Positions 45,676 through 55,104 are shown, counted from the first letter of the stretch. The stretch: 64,000 nt of DNA from Pseudarthrobacter equi (GCF_900105535.1 NZ_LT629779.1:3348001-3412000); one strand, 5' to 3'. Numbers and translations are program-made. The notes: generated from the letters alone by a model not told the origin.

Positions 45676-47025
45676 ATGACACTTCATCTGGACCGGAGGC
45701 ACTTCCTGGGCCTCGCAGGGGTCACCGCCTCTGCCGCTGCTTTGGCCGCATGCGGCGGACCCTCGACAACAGGCGGTGGCCAATCCACATCCCAGGCAGC
45801 CGACATCGACTTCAGCGGCGTGAAGCCGGCGGCCAAGATTGACTTCTGGTCCAGCCACCCAGGCCAGTCACAGGAGGTTGAGAAGAGCCTGATCCAGAAG
45901 TTCCAGGCCAAGAACCCAGGCATCACCGTCAACCTGGTCACTGCCGGGGCCAACTACGAGGAAATCGCGCAGAAGTTCCAGACCGCGCAGGCCGCGAAGT
46001 CCGGCCTCCCCGGCGTTGTGGTCCTTTCCGACGTGTGGTGGTTCCGGTACTACACCAACGGCAGCATCATTCCAGTGGACAGCCTCACCAAGCAGCTGGA
46101 CATGAAGATGGACGACTTCCAGCAGTCGCTGGTCAACGACTACAAGTACGACGGCAAGCAGTGGGCCCTTCCCTACGGCCGCTCCACCCCGCTGTTCTAC
46201 TACAACAAGGACCATTTCGCCGCGGCCGGGCTTCCGGACCGGGCGCCCAAGACCTGGCAGGAATTCGCCGAGTGGGCCCCCAAGCTGAAGGCAAGCTCCG
46301 GCGCCCAGTACGCCTACATCTACCCTGCGCTTGCCGGGTATGCGGGTTGGACGCTGCAGAACATGCTCTGGGGCTGGGGCGGTGGCTGGTCCAAGGAATG
46401 GGACATCACCTGCGACTCCAGCGATTCCGTGGCCGCACTGCAGTGGGCCCAGGACTCGATCTACAAGGACAAGTGGGCAGGCGTCTCCTCCAAGGAAGCG
46501 GCGGACGACTTCTCCGCCGGACTGACCTCGACCACCATTTCCTCCACCGGTTCGCTGCTGGGAATCCTGAAATCGGCAAAGTTCAACGTGGGCGTTGGCT
46601 TCCTGCCCGGCGGCCCAAAGGCAGAAACCAACGTTTGCCCCACGGGCGGCGCCGGCCTGGGCATTCCCAGCGGGATCACCAAGGAGGAACAGCTCGCTGC
46701 GGGCATGTTCCTGGACTTCGTCACCCAGCCGGAGAGCACTGCGGAGTTCTCCGCCGCTACCGGCTACATGCCCACCCGCAAGTCGGCTGACATGGCAGCA
46801 GTGCTGGCCAAGACTCCCCAGATCAAGACCGCCATGGACCAGCTCGCGGCGACCAAGGTCCAGGACAACGCCCGGGTGTTCCTGCCGGGCGCCGACCAGG
46901 AAATGGCTAAGTCCGCGGCGAAGATCCTCACCCAGCAGGGCGACGTCAAGTCCACCATGGCGGACCTGAAGACCACGCTGCAGGGCATCTACGACAAGGA
47001 CGTGAAGCCGAAGCTGAAGTCCTAG
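45676..47025 (+). CDS. Carbohydrate ABC transporter substrate-binding lipoprotein
   Basis: The 449-residue UgpB-type binding protein catches the substrate outside the membrane. The N-terminus has a twin-arginine-like DRRHFLGLAG and a lipobox LAAC, so Tat export with a lipid anchor is possible. The mature part has the family pattern IDFWSSHPGQSQEVEKSL and ALPYGRSTPLFYYNKD. AAAGGAA precedes the ATG. It closes the transporter operon 75 bases after the second permease. Substrate unknown. Confidence 0.9.
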   Translation: MTLHLDRRHFLGLAGVTASAAALAACGGPSTTGGGQSTSQAADIDFSGVKPAAKIDFWSSHPGQSQEVEKSLIQKFQAKNPGITVNLVTAGANYEEIAQKFQTAQAAKSGLPGVVVLSDVWWFRYYTNGSIIPVDSLTKQLDMKMDDFQQSLVNDYKYDGKQWALPYGRSTPLFYYNKDHFAAAGLPDRAPKTWQEFAEWAPKLKASSGAQYAYIYPALAGYAGWTLQNMLWGWGGGWSKEWDITCDSSDSVAALQWAQDSIYKDKWAGVSSKEAADDFSAGLTSTTISSTGSLLGILKSAKFNVGVGFLPGGPKAETNVCPTGGAGLGIPSGITKEEQLAAGMFLDFVTQPESTAEFSAATGYMPTRKSADMAAVLAKTPQIKTAMDQLAATKVQDNARVFLPGADQEMAKSAAKILTQQGDVKSTMADLKTTLQGIYDKDVKPKLKS

Positions 47026-47068
47026 CGCACAGCCTTTGCGGGCGCAGGGCAGGGGCCATTGCTTTACC

Positions 47069-47104
47069 TATCGAATAACGATAGTCTTCCATTGTTATTC
47101 GATA
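47069..47104. promoter_or_regulatory. Palindromic operator upstream of DUF2975-XRE pair
   Basis: TATCGAATAAC at 47069-47079 and its exact reverse complement at 47094-47104 flank 14 bases. The left half also holds a tighter palindrome, TATCG-AATAA-CGATA (47069-47083). It ends 11 bases before the DUF2975 ATG, overlapping the expected promoter. The XRE protein encoded two genes on is the likely ligand. Confidence 0.6.
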
Positions 47105-47115
47105 CGGGAGTGGTA

Positions 47116-47607
47116 ATGGGAAAAATGACGGTCCTTGCCCTGCGCGTGGTCATCGCGATGGTCCTGGCAGGTTCACTGTTCGTTCAGATGCGGATGGTCC
47201 CGCTGTTGTCCACCGATCTGCAGGAGGCCGGAGCCCCTGACGCCGCGCGGGTGGCCTTCCTGGTGATTGTGGTGCTGGGCATTGCCTGCGTCCAGGTCAC
47301 CGCGGCGTGTGTCTGGCGGCTACTGACCATGGTGCGCCGCGGGACGGTTTTTTCGCAGGGGGCGTTCCGCTACATCGACGTGATCTTCGCTGCCATCTCC
47401 GCCGCCTCCGCACTGGTGTTCGGGCTGGCAGTCCTGCTGGCACCCGGGGACGTTGCGCCCGGCGTCGTCCTTCTGGTCTGCGGTGCGGCCCTGATGGTGG
47501 CCGGCGTGGCACTCATCGTCCTGGTGCTGCGGAAGCTGCTGGCCCAGGCAGTGGCGCGGGACGCCGAGGCCACGTACCTGCGCACCGAGCTCGACGAGGT
47601 CATTTAA
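47116..47607 (+). CDS. DUF2975-family membrane protein
   Basis: The 163-residue protein has four hydrophobic helices (about residues 5-25, 48-68, 90-110 and 120-145) and the family pattern of a small membrane protein paired with a YozG-like regulator. The ATG at 47116 has GGGAG five bases upstream; an earlier ATG at 47059 would read through the operator. Function is unknown. Its stop overlaps the XRE gene by one base. Confidence 0.8.
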   Translation: MGKMTVLALRVVIAMVLAGSLFVQMRMVPLLSTDLQEAGAPDAARVAFLVIVVLGIACVQVTAACVWRLLTMVRRGTVFSQGAFRYIDVIFAAISAASALVFGLAVLLAPGDVAPGVVLLVCGAALMVAGVALIVLVLRKLLAQAVARDAEATYLRTELDEVI

Positions 47608-47885
47608 TGCCCATCATCGTGGACATCGACGTGGTCCTGGCCAAGCGGAAGATGTCAGTAGGGGCCCTGGCCGAACGTGTGGGCATCACGCCAGCCAACC
47701 TGGCCGTGCTCAAGAACGGCCGGGCAAAGGCAGTCCGGTTCACCACCTTGGAAGCACTCTGCGAAGTCCTGGACTGCCAGCCGGGCGACCTGCTGCGCTG
47801 GGTGCCCGGGGATGAACCCGCCGGCGTTGACGCCAACGATGGCACCGCCGGGGCACATGCGGGGGTGCCCCACTCCCCCAACTGA
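47607..47885 (+). CDS. XRE-family (YozG-like) transcriptional regulator
   Basis: The 92-residue protein has a Cro/CI helix-turn-helix (VLAKRKMSVGALAERVGITP with NLAVLKNGRAKAVRFTTLE) and ends in the CEVLDCQPGDLL motif typical of small YozG-type regulators, followed by a 22-residue loose tail. It is translationally coupled to the DUF2975 gene and probably represses its own operon through the palindrome at 47069-47104. Confidence 0.85.
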   Translation: MPIIVDIDVVLAKRKMSVGALAERVGITPANLAVLKNGRAKAVRFTTLEALCEVLDCQPGDLLRWVPGDEPAGVDANDGTAGAHAGVPHSPN

Positions 47886-47935
47886 GTAGCAGCAGATGTC
47901 GTTCTGAAGTTCCAGAACGACATCTGCTGCTACTC
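47884..47935. repeat. Perfect 23-bp inverted repeat between XRE gene and map
   Basis: Positions 47884-47906 and 47913-47935 are exact reverse complements with a six-base loop. It overlaps the XRE stop and lies between convergent genes, so it may terminate both. It lacks U-runs and is longer than usual terminators, so it could be a member of a dispersed palindromic repeat family. Confidence 0.7.
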
Positions 47936-47943
47936 ACGTTCAG

Positions 47944-48771
47944 CTACGGAATCGGTACCGGGGTGACGCCGAGCGGCACGAGGTGCTCCGCACCGCCGTC
48001 GGGCGCTGAAAGTACCCAAATGCCCTTCTCGTGGACGGCCACCGAGTGCTCCCACTGGCAGGAGCGCTTGCCGTCCGTGGTCACCACGGTCCAGTCATCC
48101 TCGAGCACGGCGGTCTCGATGCCGCCGCGGACCAGCATGGGCTCGATGGCAAGGCACAGGCCCGGCTTGATCTTGGGCCCGCGATGGTTGGTGCGATAGT
48201 TCAGCACGTCAGGCGCCATGTGCATCTCGGAGCCGATGCCGTGCCCCACGTAGTCCTCAAGGATGCCCAGCGGCTTCCCGGGCACGGACGAAACGTAGTC
48301 GTCGATGGCGGCGCCGATGTCCCCCACGTGGGTGCCGGTGGCCAGCGCTGCGATCCCGCGCCACATCGCTGCCTGCGTGACGTCGGAGAGCCGTTGGTCC
48401 TCCGGGTCTGCGGTGCCAACGATAACGGTCCGCGCCGAATCCGAGTGCCACCCGTTAACGATTGCGCCGCCGTCGATGGAGATGATGTCGCCGTCCTGCA
48501 GGACCCTGCCGCCGGGGATGCCGTGCACCACTTCGTCGTTCACGGACGTGCAGATGGTGGCCGGAAAGCCGTGGTAGCCGAGGAAGTTGGACTTCGCGCC
48601 CGCGTCGCTGAGGACCGCGGCGAAGACGTCATCCAGGTGCTTGGTGGTCACGCCGGGGGCGGCCGCGGCCACGGCGGCGTCCAGGGCCCGGCTCAGGACG
48701 AGGCCTGCCTCGTGCATGGTGCGCATCTGGGCGTTGTTCTTGAATTCGATGCGGGGCTGGCCGAAGGCCAT
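47944..48771 (-). CDS. map: Methionine aminopeptidase, type I
   Basis: MAP removes the N-terminal methionine of new proteins. The 275-residue protein has the metal-ligand regions IISIDGGAIVNGWHSDSART, VGHGIGSEMH, AIEPML and WEHSVAVHEKG. The ATG before AFGQPRIEFK has AAAGGA six bases upstream; an ATG 15 bases earlier is less likely. It ends the secY-adk-map unit. Confidence 0.96.
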   Translation of the reverse strand: MAFGQPRIEFKNNAQMRTMHEAGLVLSRALDAAVAAAAPGVTTKHLDDVFAAVLSDAGAKSNFLGYHGFPATICTSVNDEVVHGIPGGRVLQDGDIISIDGGAIVNGWHSDSARTVIVGTADPEDQRLSDVTQAAMWRGIAALATGTHVGDIGAAIDDYVSSVPGKPLGILEDYVGHGIGSEMHMAPDVLNYRTNHRGPKIKPGLCLAIEPMLVRGGIETAVLEDDWTVVTTDGKRSCQWEHSVAVHEKGIWVLSAPDGGAEHLVPLGVTPVPIP

Positions 48772-48791
48772 GGTGTGTCCTTTCAAATGGC

Positions 48792-48825
48792 TGAGGCCCC
48801 TCCCGGGGTGCCGGGAGGAGCCTCA
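48792..48825 (-). other. Hairpin between adk and map
   Basis: A 15-bp stem with one mismatch (48792-48806 with 48811-48825) and a four-base loop fills the short adk-map gap. No U-run follows on the minus strand. It may attenuate map or stabilise the adk message. Confidence 0.5.
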
Positions 48826-48844
48826 AATAACCAGTGGCCTGGAA

Positions 48845-49423
48845 TCAGGCCGCCTGTGCGGCCTTGATGGCCTGCATGACGCGGTCGGTCACTTCGTCGA
48901 TGGGGCCGATGCCGTCCACCTGGGTGAGGATGCCGCGCTCGGCGTACTTCGCCACCACGGCTTCGGTCTGCTCGTGGTAGAGGTCAAGGCGGTGGCGGAT
49001 GACGGCTTCGTTGTCGTCGCTCCGGCCCGTTTCCTTGGCCCGGCCCAGGAGGCGGTGCACCAGTTCCTCATCGTCCGCGGTGAGCTGCAGGACGACGTCG
49101 AGCTTCTCCTCGTTCTTGGCGAGGATCTCGTCAAGGTAGTCCACCTGGGCGGTGGTGCGGGGGTAGCCATCCAGCAGGAAGCCGGATTCTACGTCCGACT
49201 CACTGAGGCGGTCGCGGACCATCTTGTTGGTCACGCTGTCCGGAACGAAGTCCCCGTTGTCCATGTACTTCTTGGCCTCGATGCCAAGCGGCGTTTCGCC
49301 TTTTACATTGGCACGGAAGATATCGCCGGTGGAGATTGCCACAACGCCGAGGCGCTCCGAAATCCGCTCAGCCTGCGTTCCTTTTCCGGAACCGGGAGGT
49401 CCAATAATCAGCATTCTCGTCAT
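48845..49423 (-). CDS. adk: Adenylate kinase
   Basis: Adk balances ATP, ADP and AMP. The 192-residue protein has the P-loop GPPGSGKGTQ (residues 8-17), STGDIFRANV, FLLDGYPRTTAQ and the short LID segment without zinc cysteines. Its start overlaps the secY stop by four bases, the classic secY-adk coupling. Confidence 0.97.
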   Translation of the reverse strand: MTRMLIIGPPGSGKGTQAERISERLGVVAISTGDIFRANVKGETPLGIEAKKYMDNGDFVPDSVTNKMVRDRLSESDVESGFLLDGYPRTTAQVDYLDEILAKNEEKLDVVLQLTADDEELVHRLLGRAKETGRSDDNEAVIRHRLDLYHEQTEAVVAKYAERGILTQVDGIGPIDEVTDRVMQAIKAAQAA

Positions 49424-50730
49424 CGCAAAAGCCCTTCGTAGTGACGTTGTTGTAGCTGCGCATCAATCTGCTTAACGGTCTCCAACCCAACGCCCACCAT
49501 GATCAGGATCGAGGTGCCACCGAACGGGAAGTTCTGGTTCGCGTTGATCAGTACCAGTGCCACCAGCGGGATCAGTGCCACGAAGCCCAGGTAGAGGGCA
49601 CCGGGCAGCGTGATCCGTGAGAGCACGTACTGCAGGTAGTCCGCGGTCGGTTTACCGGCGCGGATACCGGGAATGAAGCCGCCGTACTTCTTCATGTTGT
49701 CCGACACTTCTTCAGGGTTGAAGGTGATGGCTACGTAGAAGTAGGTAAAGAACACGATCAAGGCGAAGTAGAGCGCCATGTAGATCGGGTGGTCGCCGCG
49801 GGTCAGGTTGTTGTTGATCCATTCAACCCATGGCTGGAGCTGCTCGCCCTGCTTCGGCTGGTTGAACTGAGAGATCAGGCCGGGCAGGTAAAGCATGGAG
49901 GAAGCGAAGATCACCGGGATAACGCCGGCCATGTTCACCTTGATGGGGATGTAGGTGCTGGTTCCGCCAACGGTCCGGCGTCCGATCATCCGCTTGGCGT
50001 ACTGCACGGGGATACGGCGCTGGGACTGTTCAACGAAGACCACCAGGGCCACGGTCAGCAGTCCGATCAGCAGCACGATGAAGAACGTTCCGGGGCCCTG
50101 TGAGGTCCAGATGGCGCCCAGGGAGGTGGGGAACTGTGCAGCGATCGACGTGAAGATCAGCAGGGACATGCCGTTGCCGACGCCCTTCTCCGTGACGAGC
50201 TCGCCCATCCACATGATCAGGCCGGTGCCGGCCGTGAGCGTGATGATGATCAGGATGGTGGTGATGATGCTTTCATCCGGGATGATCGGCAGGGCACACC
50301 CGGGCAGGAGCTGGCCGGAACGGGCCAGGGACACCAGGGTGGTGGCGTTGAGCAGGCCCAGGGCGATGGTGAGGTAGCGGGTGTACTGGGTCAGCTTGGA
50401 CTGGCCCGACGCGCCCTCTTCGTACAGCTCCTGGAACCGGGGAATGACCACCCGGAGCAGCTGCACGATAATGCTGGCCGTAATGTACGGCATGATGCCG
50501 AGGGCGAAGATGGACACCTGCAGCAGAGCACCGCCGCTGAACAGGTTCACGAGCTGGTACAGCCCGCCTGCTGTCTGTCCGTTCTGCAAGCATTGCTGGA
50601 CATTCTGGTAGTTCACACCAGGCGAGGGAATGAAGGCACCCAAGCGGAAGATGGTGATGATTCCCAGCGTGAACAACAACTTGCGTCGCAGATCAGGCGT
50701 GCGAAAGGCCCGGCCAAATGCGCTAAGCAA
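49420..50730 (-). CDS. secY: Protein translocase channel subunit SecY
   Basis: SecY forms the membrane channel for protein export and insertion. The 436-residue protein has ten predicted helices and motifs such as FTLGIITIFRLGAFIPSPGV, MPYITASIIVQLL and GGTSILIMVGVGLETVKQ. The TTG at 50730 was chosen because AGGAGG lies five bases upstream and it gives the usual family N-terminus; the ATG at 50787 adds 19 unrelated residues. A terminator separates it from rplO, so secY-adk-map must have its own promoter at about 50740-50885. Confidence 0.96.
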   Translation of the reverse strand: MLSAFGRAFRTPDLRRKLLFTLGIITIFRLGAFIPSPGVNYQNVQQCLQNGQTAGGLYQLVNLFSGGALLQVSIFALGIMPYITASIIVQLLRVVIPRFQELYEEGASGQSKLTQYTRYLTIALGLLNATTLVSLARSGQLLPGCALPIIPDESIITTILIIITLTAGTGLIMWMGELVTEKGVGNGMSLLIFTSIAAQFPTSLGAIWTSQGPGTFFIVLLIGLLTVALVVFVEQSQRRIPVQYAKRMIGRRTVGGTSTYIPIKVNMAGVIPVIFASSMLYLPGLISQFNQPKQGEQLQPWVEWINNNLTRGDHPIYMALYFALIVFFTYFYVAITFNPEEVSDNMKKYGGFIPGIRAGKPTADYLQYVLSRITLPGALYLGFVALIPLVALVLINANQNFPFGGTSILIMVGVGLETVKQIDAQLQQRHYEGLLR

Positions 50731-50885
50731 GCGTCCTCCTGTGGTGTGAAGAAGAGTGGTGTGATGGGGATCTATGAATCCCAACAACCGAGTCTAACGG
50801 TTGTATGCGCCATGCGAACAATCCGGGGCAGCGCAACTGCGCCGGATGGCACCGCAAATGCGCCTAATGGAACGATTCTGCCGAT

Positions 50886-50934
50886 GAAAAAAACTCCCGG
50901 CGACCAGGGCCTGGGGCCCCGGTCACCGGGAGTT
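50886..50934 (-). terminator. Terminator between rplO and secY
   Basis: A 14-bp stem with one mismatch (50892-50905 with 50921-50934), with further pairing inside, is followed on the minus strand by seven T. It lies 28 bases after the rplO stop and ends the rplN-rplO operon. Confidence 0.88.
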
Positions 50935-50961
50935 CAACTACGGGCTCGCGCCCCACCGTCC

Positions 50962-51447
50962 CTAGAGGGCGGTGGTGCTTCCGCCTGCAGCAGCAATCTT
51001 TTCCGCGGCGCTGGCCGAGAATGCGTGGACGGTGACGTCAACCTTGACGGTGATGTCGCCGGTGCCCAGCACCTTGACGGGCTGGTTCTTGCGAACGGCG
51101 CCCTTTTCGACCAGGTTCTCCACCGTGACTGCGCCACCTTCGGGGAACAGCTCGTTGAGCTTGTCCAGGTTTACAACCTGGAACTCAACGCGGAACGGGT
51201 TCTTGAAGCCGCGCAGCTTGGGCAGGCGCATGTGCAGCGGCAGCTGGCCGCCGGCAAAGCCAGCCTTTACCTGGTAGCGGGCCTTCGTACCCTTGGTACC
51301 GCGACCGGCGGTCTTACCCTTGGATGCCTCGCCACGACCCACACGGGTCTTGGCGGTCTTGGCACCCTGGGCGGGACGCAGGTGGTGAACCTTCAGGGCG
51401 TTCTGCTTTTCAGCAGCCTGACCCTGTTCAGCAGTCTTCTCTGCCAT
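50962..51447 (-). CDS. rplO: 50S ribosomal protein L15
   Basis: L15 is a late-assembly protein of the large subunit. The 161-residue protein has [18 protein letters not shown] and [14 protein letters not shown] plus the [16 protein letters not shown] motif. It starts directly after rpmD. A terminator follows, so it is the last gene of its operon. Confidence 0.97.
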   Translation of the reverse strand: MAEKTAEQGQAAEKQNALKVHHLRPAQGAKTAKTRVGRGEASKGKTAGRGTKGTKARYQVKAGFAGGQLPLHMRLPKLRGFKNPFRVEFQVVNLDKLNELFPEGGAVTVENLVEKGAVRKNQPVKVLGTGDITVKVDVTVHAFSASAAEKIAAAGGSTTAL

Positions 51448-51654
51448 TTACTTCGCCTCCTCAACGTTCACGAGGTGCGGAACCGTGTTGAGCATGCCCA
51501 CGGTCACGGCGTCGGCGGTACGGACAACGCTGTGTCCGATGCGCTTCAGGCCGAGGGACCGCAGGGTCTCGCGCTGGTTCTGCTTGACGCCAATGACGCC
51601 CTTGATCTGGGTAATTTCCAACTTTGCGTCGGAGGGAACCAGGTTCTTAGCCAT
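51448..51654 (-). CDS. rpmD: 50S ribosomal protein L30
   Basis: The 68-residue L30 has [20 protein letters not shown] and [11 protein letters not shown], and lies between rpsE and rplO as is usual. Its stop abuts the rplO start. Confidence 0.96.
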   Translation of the reverse strand: MAKNLVPSDAKLEITQIKGVIGVKQNQRETLRSLGLKRIGHSVVRTADAVTVGMLNTVPHLVNVEEAK

Positions 51655-51656
51655 GA

Positions 51657-52373
51657 CTACACACCTGCCTTCGGAGCCAGGAGAGCCTTCACCAGTGCCG
51701 CAGGAGCAACTTCGTCCAGCGGCAGGCCGCGGCGTGCTGCCACAGCTGCCGGCTCTTCGAGGCGCTTCAGGGCATCAACGGTCGCGTGAACGATGTTGAT
51801 GGCGTTGGAGGAACCGAGCGACTTGGAGAGGATGTCGTGGATGCCCACGCACTCCAGTACTGCACGGACCGGGCCACCGGCGATAACACCGGTACCGGCG
51901 GAAGCCGGACGCAGCATAACGACGCCCGCAGCAGCTTCACCCTGCACGCGGTGCGGGATGGTGTTGCCAACGCGCGGAACGCGGAAGAAGGACTTCTTGG
52001 CTTCTTCAACGCCCTTGGCGATAGCTGCGGGAACTTCCTTGGCCTTGCCGTAGCCGACGCCAACCATGCCGTTACCGTCACCAACGACGACGAGTGCGGT
52101 GAAGCTGAAGCGACGACCACCCTTGACGACCTTGGAAACGCGGTTGATGGTGACAACGCGCTCTACGAACTGGTTCTTTTCGGCGTCACGGCCGCCATCG
52201 CGGCCGCCACGGCCACCGCGGTCGCCACGGCCCTGGCCACGGTCGCCACGCTCACCGCGACGGGCGCCACCACGGCGATCGTCGGTGGCGGGGGCAGTGG
52301 TCTCAGCAGCTGCGGCCTCGGGTGCCTTCTGATCTGCAGACACAGTGTCCTTTTCGTTGTTTGCTTCGGTCAC
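51657..52373 (-). CDS. rpsE: 30S ribosomal protein S5 with Arg/Gly-rich N-terminal extension
   Basis: S5 shapes the mRNA entry channel and affects fidelity. The conserved core begins near residue 65 ([20 protein letters not shown]) and runs to the C-terminus. The first 65 residues are an acidic Ala-rich part followed by an Arg/Gly/Asp-rich repeat ([18 protein letters not shown]), which may bind RNA. The start overlaps the rplR stop by four bases. Confidence 0.96.
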   Translation of the reverse strand: MTEANNEKDTVSADQKAPEAAAAETTAPATDDRRGGARRGERGDRGQGRGDRGGRGGRDGGRDAEKNQFVERVVTINRVSKVVKGGRRFSFTALVVVGDGNGMVGVGYGKAKEVPAAIAKGVEEAKKSFFRVPRVGNTIPHRVQGEAAAGVVMLRPASAGTGVIAGGPVRAVLECVGIHDILSKSLGSSNAINIVHATVDALKRLEEPAAVAARRGLPLDEVAPAALVKALLAPKAGV

Positions 52374-52753
52374 AGTGACAGCCCACCTTCGCGGGCACCG
52401 TCAGCGACGGCTGCAATGCGGCCGTGGTACTTGTTACCACCACGGTCGAACACAACAGCCTCGACGCCGGCAGCCTTGGCACGTTCGGCAACGAGCTCGC
52501 CAACGCGCTTGGCCTTGGCAGTCTTGTCACCGTCGAATGCACGGAGGTCGGCTTCCAGGGTGGACGCGCTTGCTACGGTCCGGCCAATGGTGTCATCGAC
52601 AACCTGGACAAATACGTGGCGTGCGGAGCGGTTGACCACCAAGCGGGGGCGGACAGCCGTACCGGAAATGCGCTTGCGGATACGAAGCTGGCGGCGGCTG
52701 CGACCAGCAGCCTTGCTCTTGTTCGTACGCTTCTTGTTAATGGCGATGGCCAT
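52370..52753 (-). CDS. rplR: 50S ribosomal protein L18
   Basis: L18 binds 5S rRNA with L5 and L25. The 127-residue protein has [35 protein letters not shown] and [20 protein letters not shown]. It lies between rplF (two-base gap) and rpsE. Confidence 0.97.
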   Translation of the reverse strand: MAIAINKKRTNKSKAAGRSRRQLRIRKRISGTAVRPRLVVNRSARHVFVQVVDDTIGRTVASASTLEADLRAFDGDKTAKAKRVGELVAERAKAAGVEAVVFDRGGNKYHGRIAAVADGAREGGLSL

Positions 52754-52755
52754 GG

Positions 52756-53292
52756 TTACTTACCAGCCTTTCCGACCTTGCGGCGGATGACTTCGCCGGC
52801 GTAACGGATGCCCTTGCCCTTGTACGGGTCAGGCTTCCGCAGCTTGCGAATGTTGGCAGCAACCTCGCCGACCTGCTGCTTATTGATGCCTGAGACAGAG
52901 AGCTTGGTCGGACCCTCTACTGCAAAGGTGATGCCATCCGGAGCCGAAACGTTGACCGGGTGGCTGTAGCCGAGGGCAAACTCAAGGTCAGAGCCCTTGG
53001 CCTGCACGCGGTAACCGGTGCCAACGATTTCGAGCTTCTTCTCGTAGCCTGCGGTGACACCCTGGATCATGTTGGCGATCAGGGTGCGGGTCAGGCCGTG
53101 GAGTGAACGGGAGGCGCGCTCGTCGTTCGGGCGGCTGACGGTCAGGGTGGTGTCGTCAAGTGCAACCTCGATCGGGCTGGCCACAGTGTGGCTCAGCTCG
53201 CCCTTGGAACCCTTAACGCTGACGACAGAGCCGTCAACCTTGACCTCAACGCCGGCAGGAACGGTGATGGGGAGACGTCCAATACGTGACAT
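52756..53292 (-). CDS. rplF: 50S ribosomal protein L6
   Basis: L6 supports the factor-binding region of the large subunit. The 178-residue protein starts [17 protein letters not shown] and ends with the L6 motif [16 protein letters not shown]. It follows rpsH by 18 bases. Confidence 0.97.
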   Translation of the reverse strand: MSRIGRLPITVPAGVEVKVDGSVVSVKGSKGELSHTVASPIEVALDDTTLTVSRPNDERASRSLHGLTRTLIANMIQGVTAGYEKKLEIVGTGYRVQAKGSDLEFALGYSHPVNVSAPDGITFAVEGPTKLSVSGINKQQVGEVAANIRKLRKPDPYKGKGIRYAGEVIRRKVGKAGK

Positions 53293-53310
53293 TATTCTCT
53301 TCCTTTCCCG

Positions 53311-53709
53311 TTACCAGACGTAGGCGAGGACTTCGCCGCCCACGCCCTTCTTGCCGGCCTGCTTATCAGTCAGGAGCCCGGAAGAGGTGGACAGGATTGC
53401 GATACCCAGGCCACCCAGCACGTGCGGCAGGTTGGTGGACTTCGCGTAAACGCGGAGACCCGGCTTGGAGATACGACGGACGCCAGCGATGGAACGCTCG
53501 CGGTTCGGACCGAACTTCAGGTCGAGAGTCAGCTTCTTGCCAACCTCTGCGTCTTCTTCCTTCCAGCCGGCGATGAAACCTTCGGCCTTGAGGATGTCAG
53601 CAACGCGTGCCTTCAGCTTGCTGTAAGGCATAGACACGGAGTCGTGGTATGCCGAGTTTGCGTTACGCAGGCGCGTAAGCATGTCTGCGACAGGATCTGT
53701 CATTGTCAT
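53311..53709 (-). CDS. rpsH: 30S ribosomal protein S8
   Basis: S8 binds the central domain of 16S rRNA. The 132-residue call starts [20 protein letters not shown]; an ATG 39 bases upstream adds unrelated basic residues. Late motifs are [19 protein letters not shown] and [10 protein letters not shown]. It directly follows rplE, so rpsN (S14), which lies between them in many bacteria, is absent here. Confidence 0.96.
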   Translation of the reverse strand: MTMTDPVADMLTRLRNANSAYHDSVSMPYSKLKARVADILKAEGFIAGWKEEDAEVGKKLTLDLKFGPNRERSIAGVRRISKPGLRVYAKSTNLPHVLGGLGIAILSTSSGLLTDKQAGKKGVGGEVLAYVW

Positions 53710-53788
53710 TTGGGCTCTTGCCCTTCCTCGTAACGGTTTCCGCCGCAAGCTTCAGGAAGCTGTGCGGCCGGACCTTTTACGTAGATAA

Positions 53789-54370
53789 TTAAGCTTCGGT
53801 TTTGAACGGGAAACCAAGCGCCTTGAGCAGCGCGCGGCCTTCGTCATCGGTCTTGGCGGTGGTAACGACCGTGATATCCATACCGCGAACGCGGTCGATC
53901 TTGTCCTGGTCGATTTCGTGGAACATAACCTGCTCGGTCAGACCGAAGGTGTAGTTGCCGTTGCCGTCGAACTGCTTGCCACTGAGGCCGCGGAAGTCGC
54001 GGATACGGGGCAGAGCCAGCGAAACGAGGCGGTCCACGAATTCCCACATACGGTCGCCACGCAGGGTTACGTGTGCGCCGATGGGCATGCCTTCGCGCAG
54101 CTTGAACTGGGCGATCGACTTGCGGGCCTTGGTAACCTGCGGCTTCTGGCCGGTGATCTGGGTGAGGTCGCGGACAGCGCCGTCGATCAGCTTGGAGTCC
54201 TTGGCGGCATCTCCAACACCCATGTTCACAACAACCTTCACCAGGCGGGGTACCTGGTTCACGTTCTCGTACTTGAATTCATCCTGGAGCGTTGCCTTGA
54301 TGGATTCGGCGTACTTGGTCTTCAGACGAGGAACGATCTTCGTTGCCGGAGTCTCGAGAGTCTCAGTCAT
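53789..54370 (-). CDS. rplE: 50S ribosomal protein L5
   Basis: L5 binds 5S rRNA and bridges to S13. The 193-residue protein has [57 protein letters not shown] and the C-terminal [13 protein letters not shown]. It overlaps the rplX stop by one base. Confidence 0.97.
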   Translation of the reverse strand: MTETLETPATKIVPRLKTKYAESIKATLQDEFKYENVNQVPRLVKVVVNMGVGDAAKDSKLIDGAVRDLTQITGQKPQVTKARKSIAQFKLREGMPIGAHVTLRGDRMWEFVDRLVSLALPRIRDFRGLSGKQFDGNGNYTFGLTEQVMFHEIDQDKIDRVRGMDITVVTTAKTDDEGRALLKALGFPFKTEA

Positions 54371-54732
54371 TAGATGTCCTTCCCGGAGCTCTTGGACACG
54401 CGGATACGGACGGTCTTCTTGACACCGTTCTTCTCCACAGTGTCGAGGCGGAAGCCCACACGGGTCGGCTTCTTGGTCGACGGGTCAACCAGGGCCACGT
54501 TGGAAATGTGGATCGGGGCCTCTACAACCTCGATGCCGCCGGTCTTGGTGCCGCGCTGCGACTGTCCAACACGGGTGTGCTTGGTGACGCGGTTGATACC
54601 CTCAACCAGCACGCGGTTGGTGTCGGTGAAGACGCGCAGAACCTTGCCCTGCTTGCCGCGGTCGCCGCCGCGCTCAGCCTTGGCGCCAGTGATGACCTGA
54701 ACCAGGTCACCCTTCTTGATCTTTGCAGCCAT
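54370..54732 (-). CDS. rplX: 50S ribosomal protein L24
   Basis: L24 starts large-subunit assembly. The 120-residue protein has the KOW motif [13 protein letters not shown] followed by [10 protein letters not shown], and ends with an actinobacterial tail. It follows rplN by three bases. Confidence 0.96.
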   Translation of the reverse strand: MAAKIKKGDLVQVITGAKAERGGDRGKQGKVLRVFTDTNRVLVEGINRVTKHTRVGQSQRGTKTGGIEVVEAPIHISNVALVDPSTKKPTRVGFRLDTVEKNGVKKTVRIRVSKSSGKDI

Positions 54733-54735
54733 GGA

Positions 54736-55104
54736 CTAGAGCACCTCCGGAGCCAGAGAAACGATCTTCATGAACTTCTTGTCACGGAGTTCACGACCAA
54801 CCGGTCCGAAGATACGGGTACCGCGGGGGTCACCGTCGTTCTTCAGGATCACAGCTGCGTTCTCGTCAAACTTGATGTAGGAACCATCCGCACGGCGGCG
54901 TTCCTTCTTGGTACGGACGATGACTGCCTTGACAACATCGCCCTTCTTTACGTTGCCGCCCGGGATTGCATCCTTGACGGTGGCGACGATGACGTCACCG
55001 ATGCCTGCGTAGCGACGGCCAGATCCACCGAGAACGCGAATGGTAAGGATTTCCTTAGCACCCGTGTTGTCGGCGACCTTGAGTCGCGACTCCTGCTGAA
55101 TCAC
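54736..55104 (-). CDS. rplN: 50S ribosomal protein L14
   Basis: L14 contacts the small subunit and release factors. The 122-residue protein starts [20 protein letters not shown] and ends with a typical [12 protein letters not shown]. The start is GTG with AAGGAG upstream. As the first gene after a 582-bp gap it must have a nearby promoter. Confidence 0.97.
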   Translation of the reverse strand: MIQQESRLKVADNTGAKEILTIRVLGGSGRRYAGIGDVIVATVKDAIPGGNVKKGDVVKAVIVRTKKERRRADGSYIKFDENAAVILKNDGDPRGTRIFGPVGRELRDKKFMKIVSLAPEVL

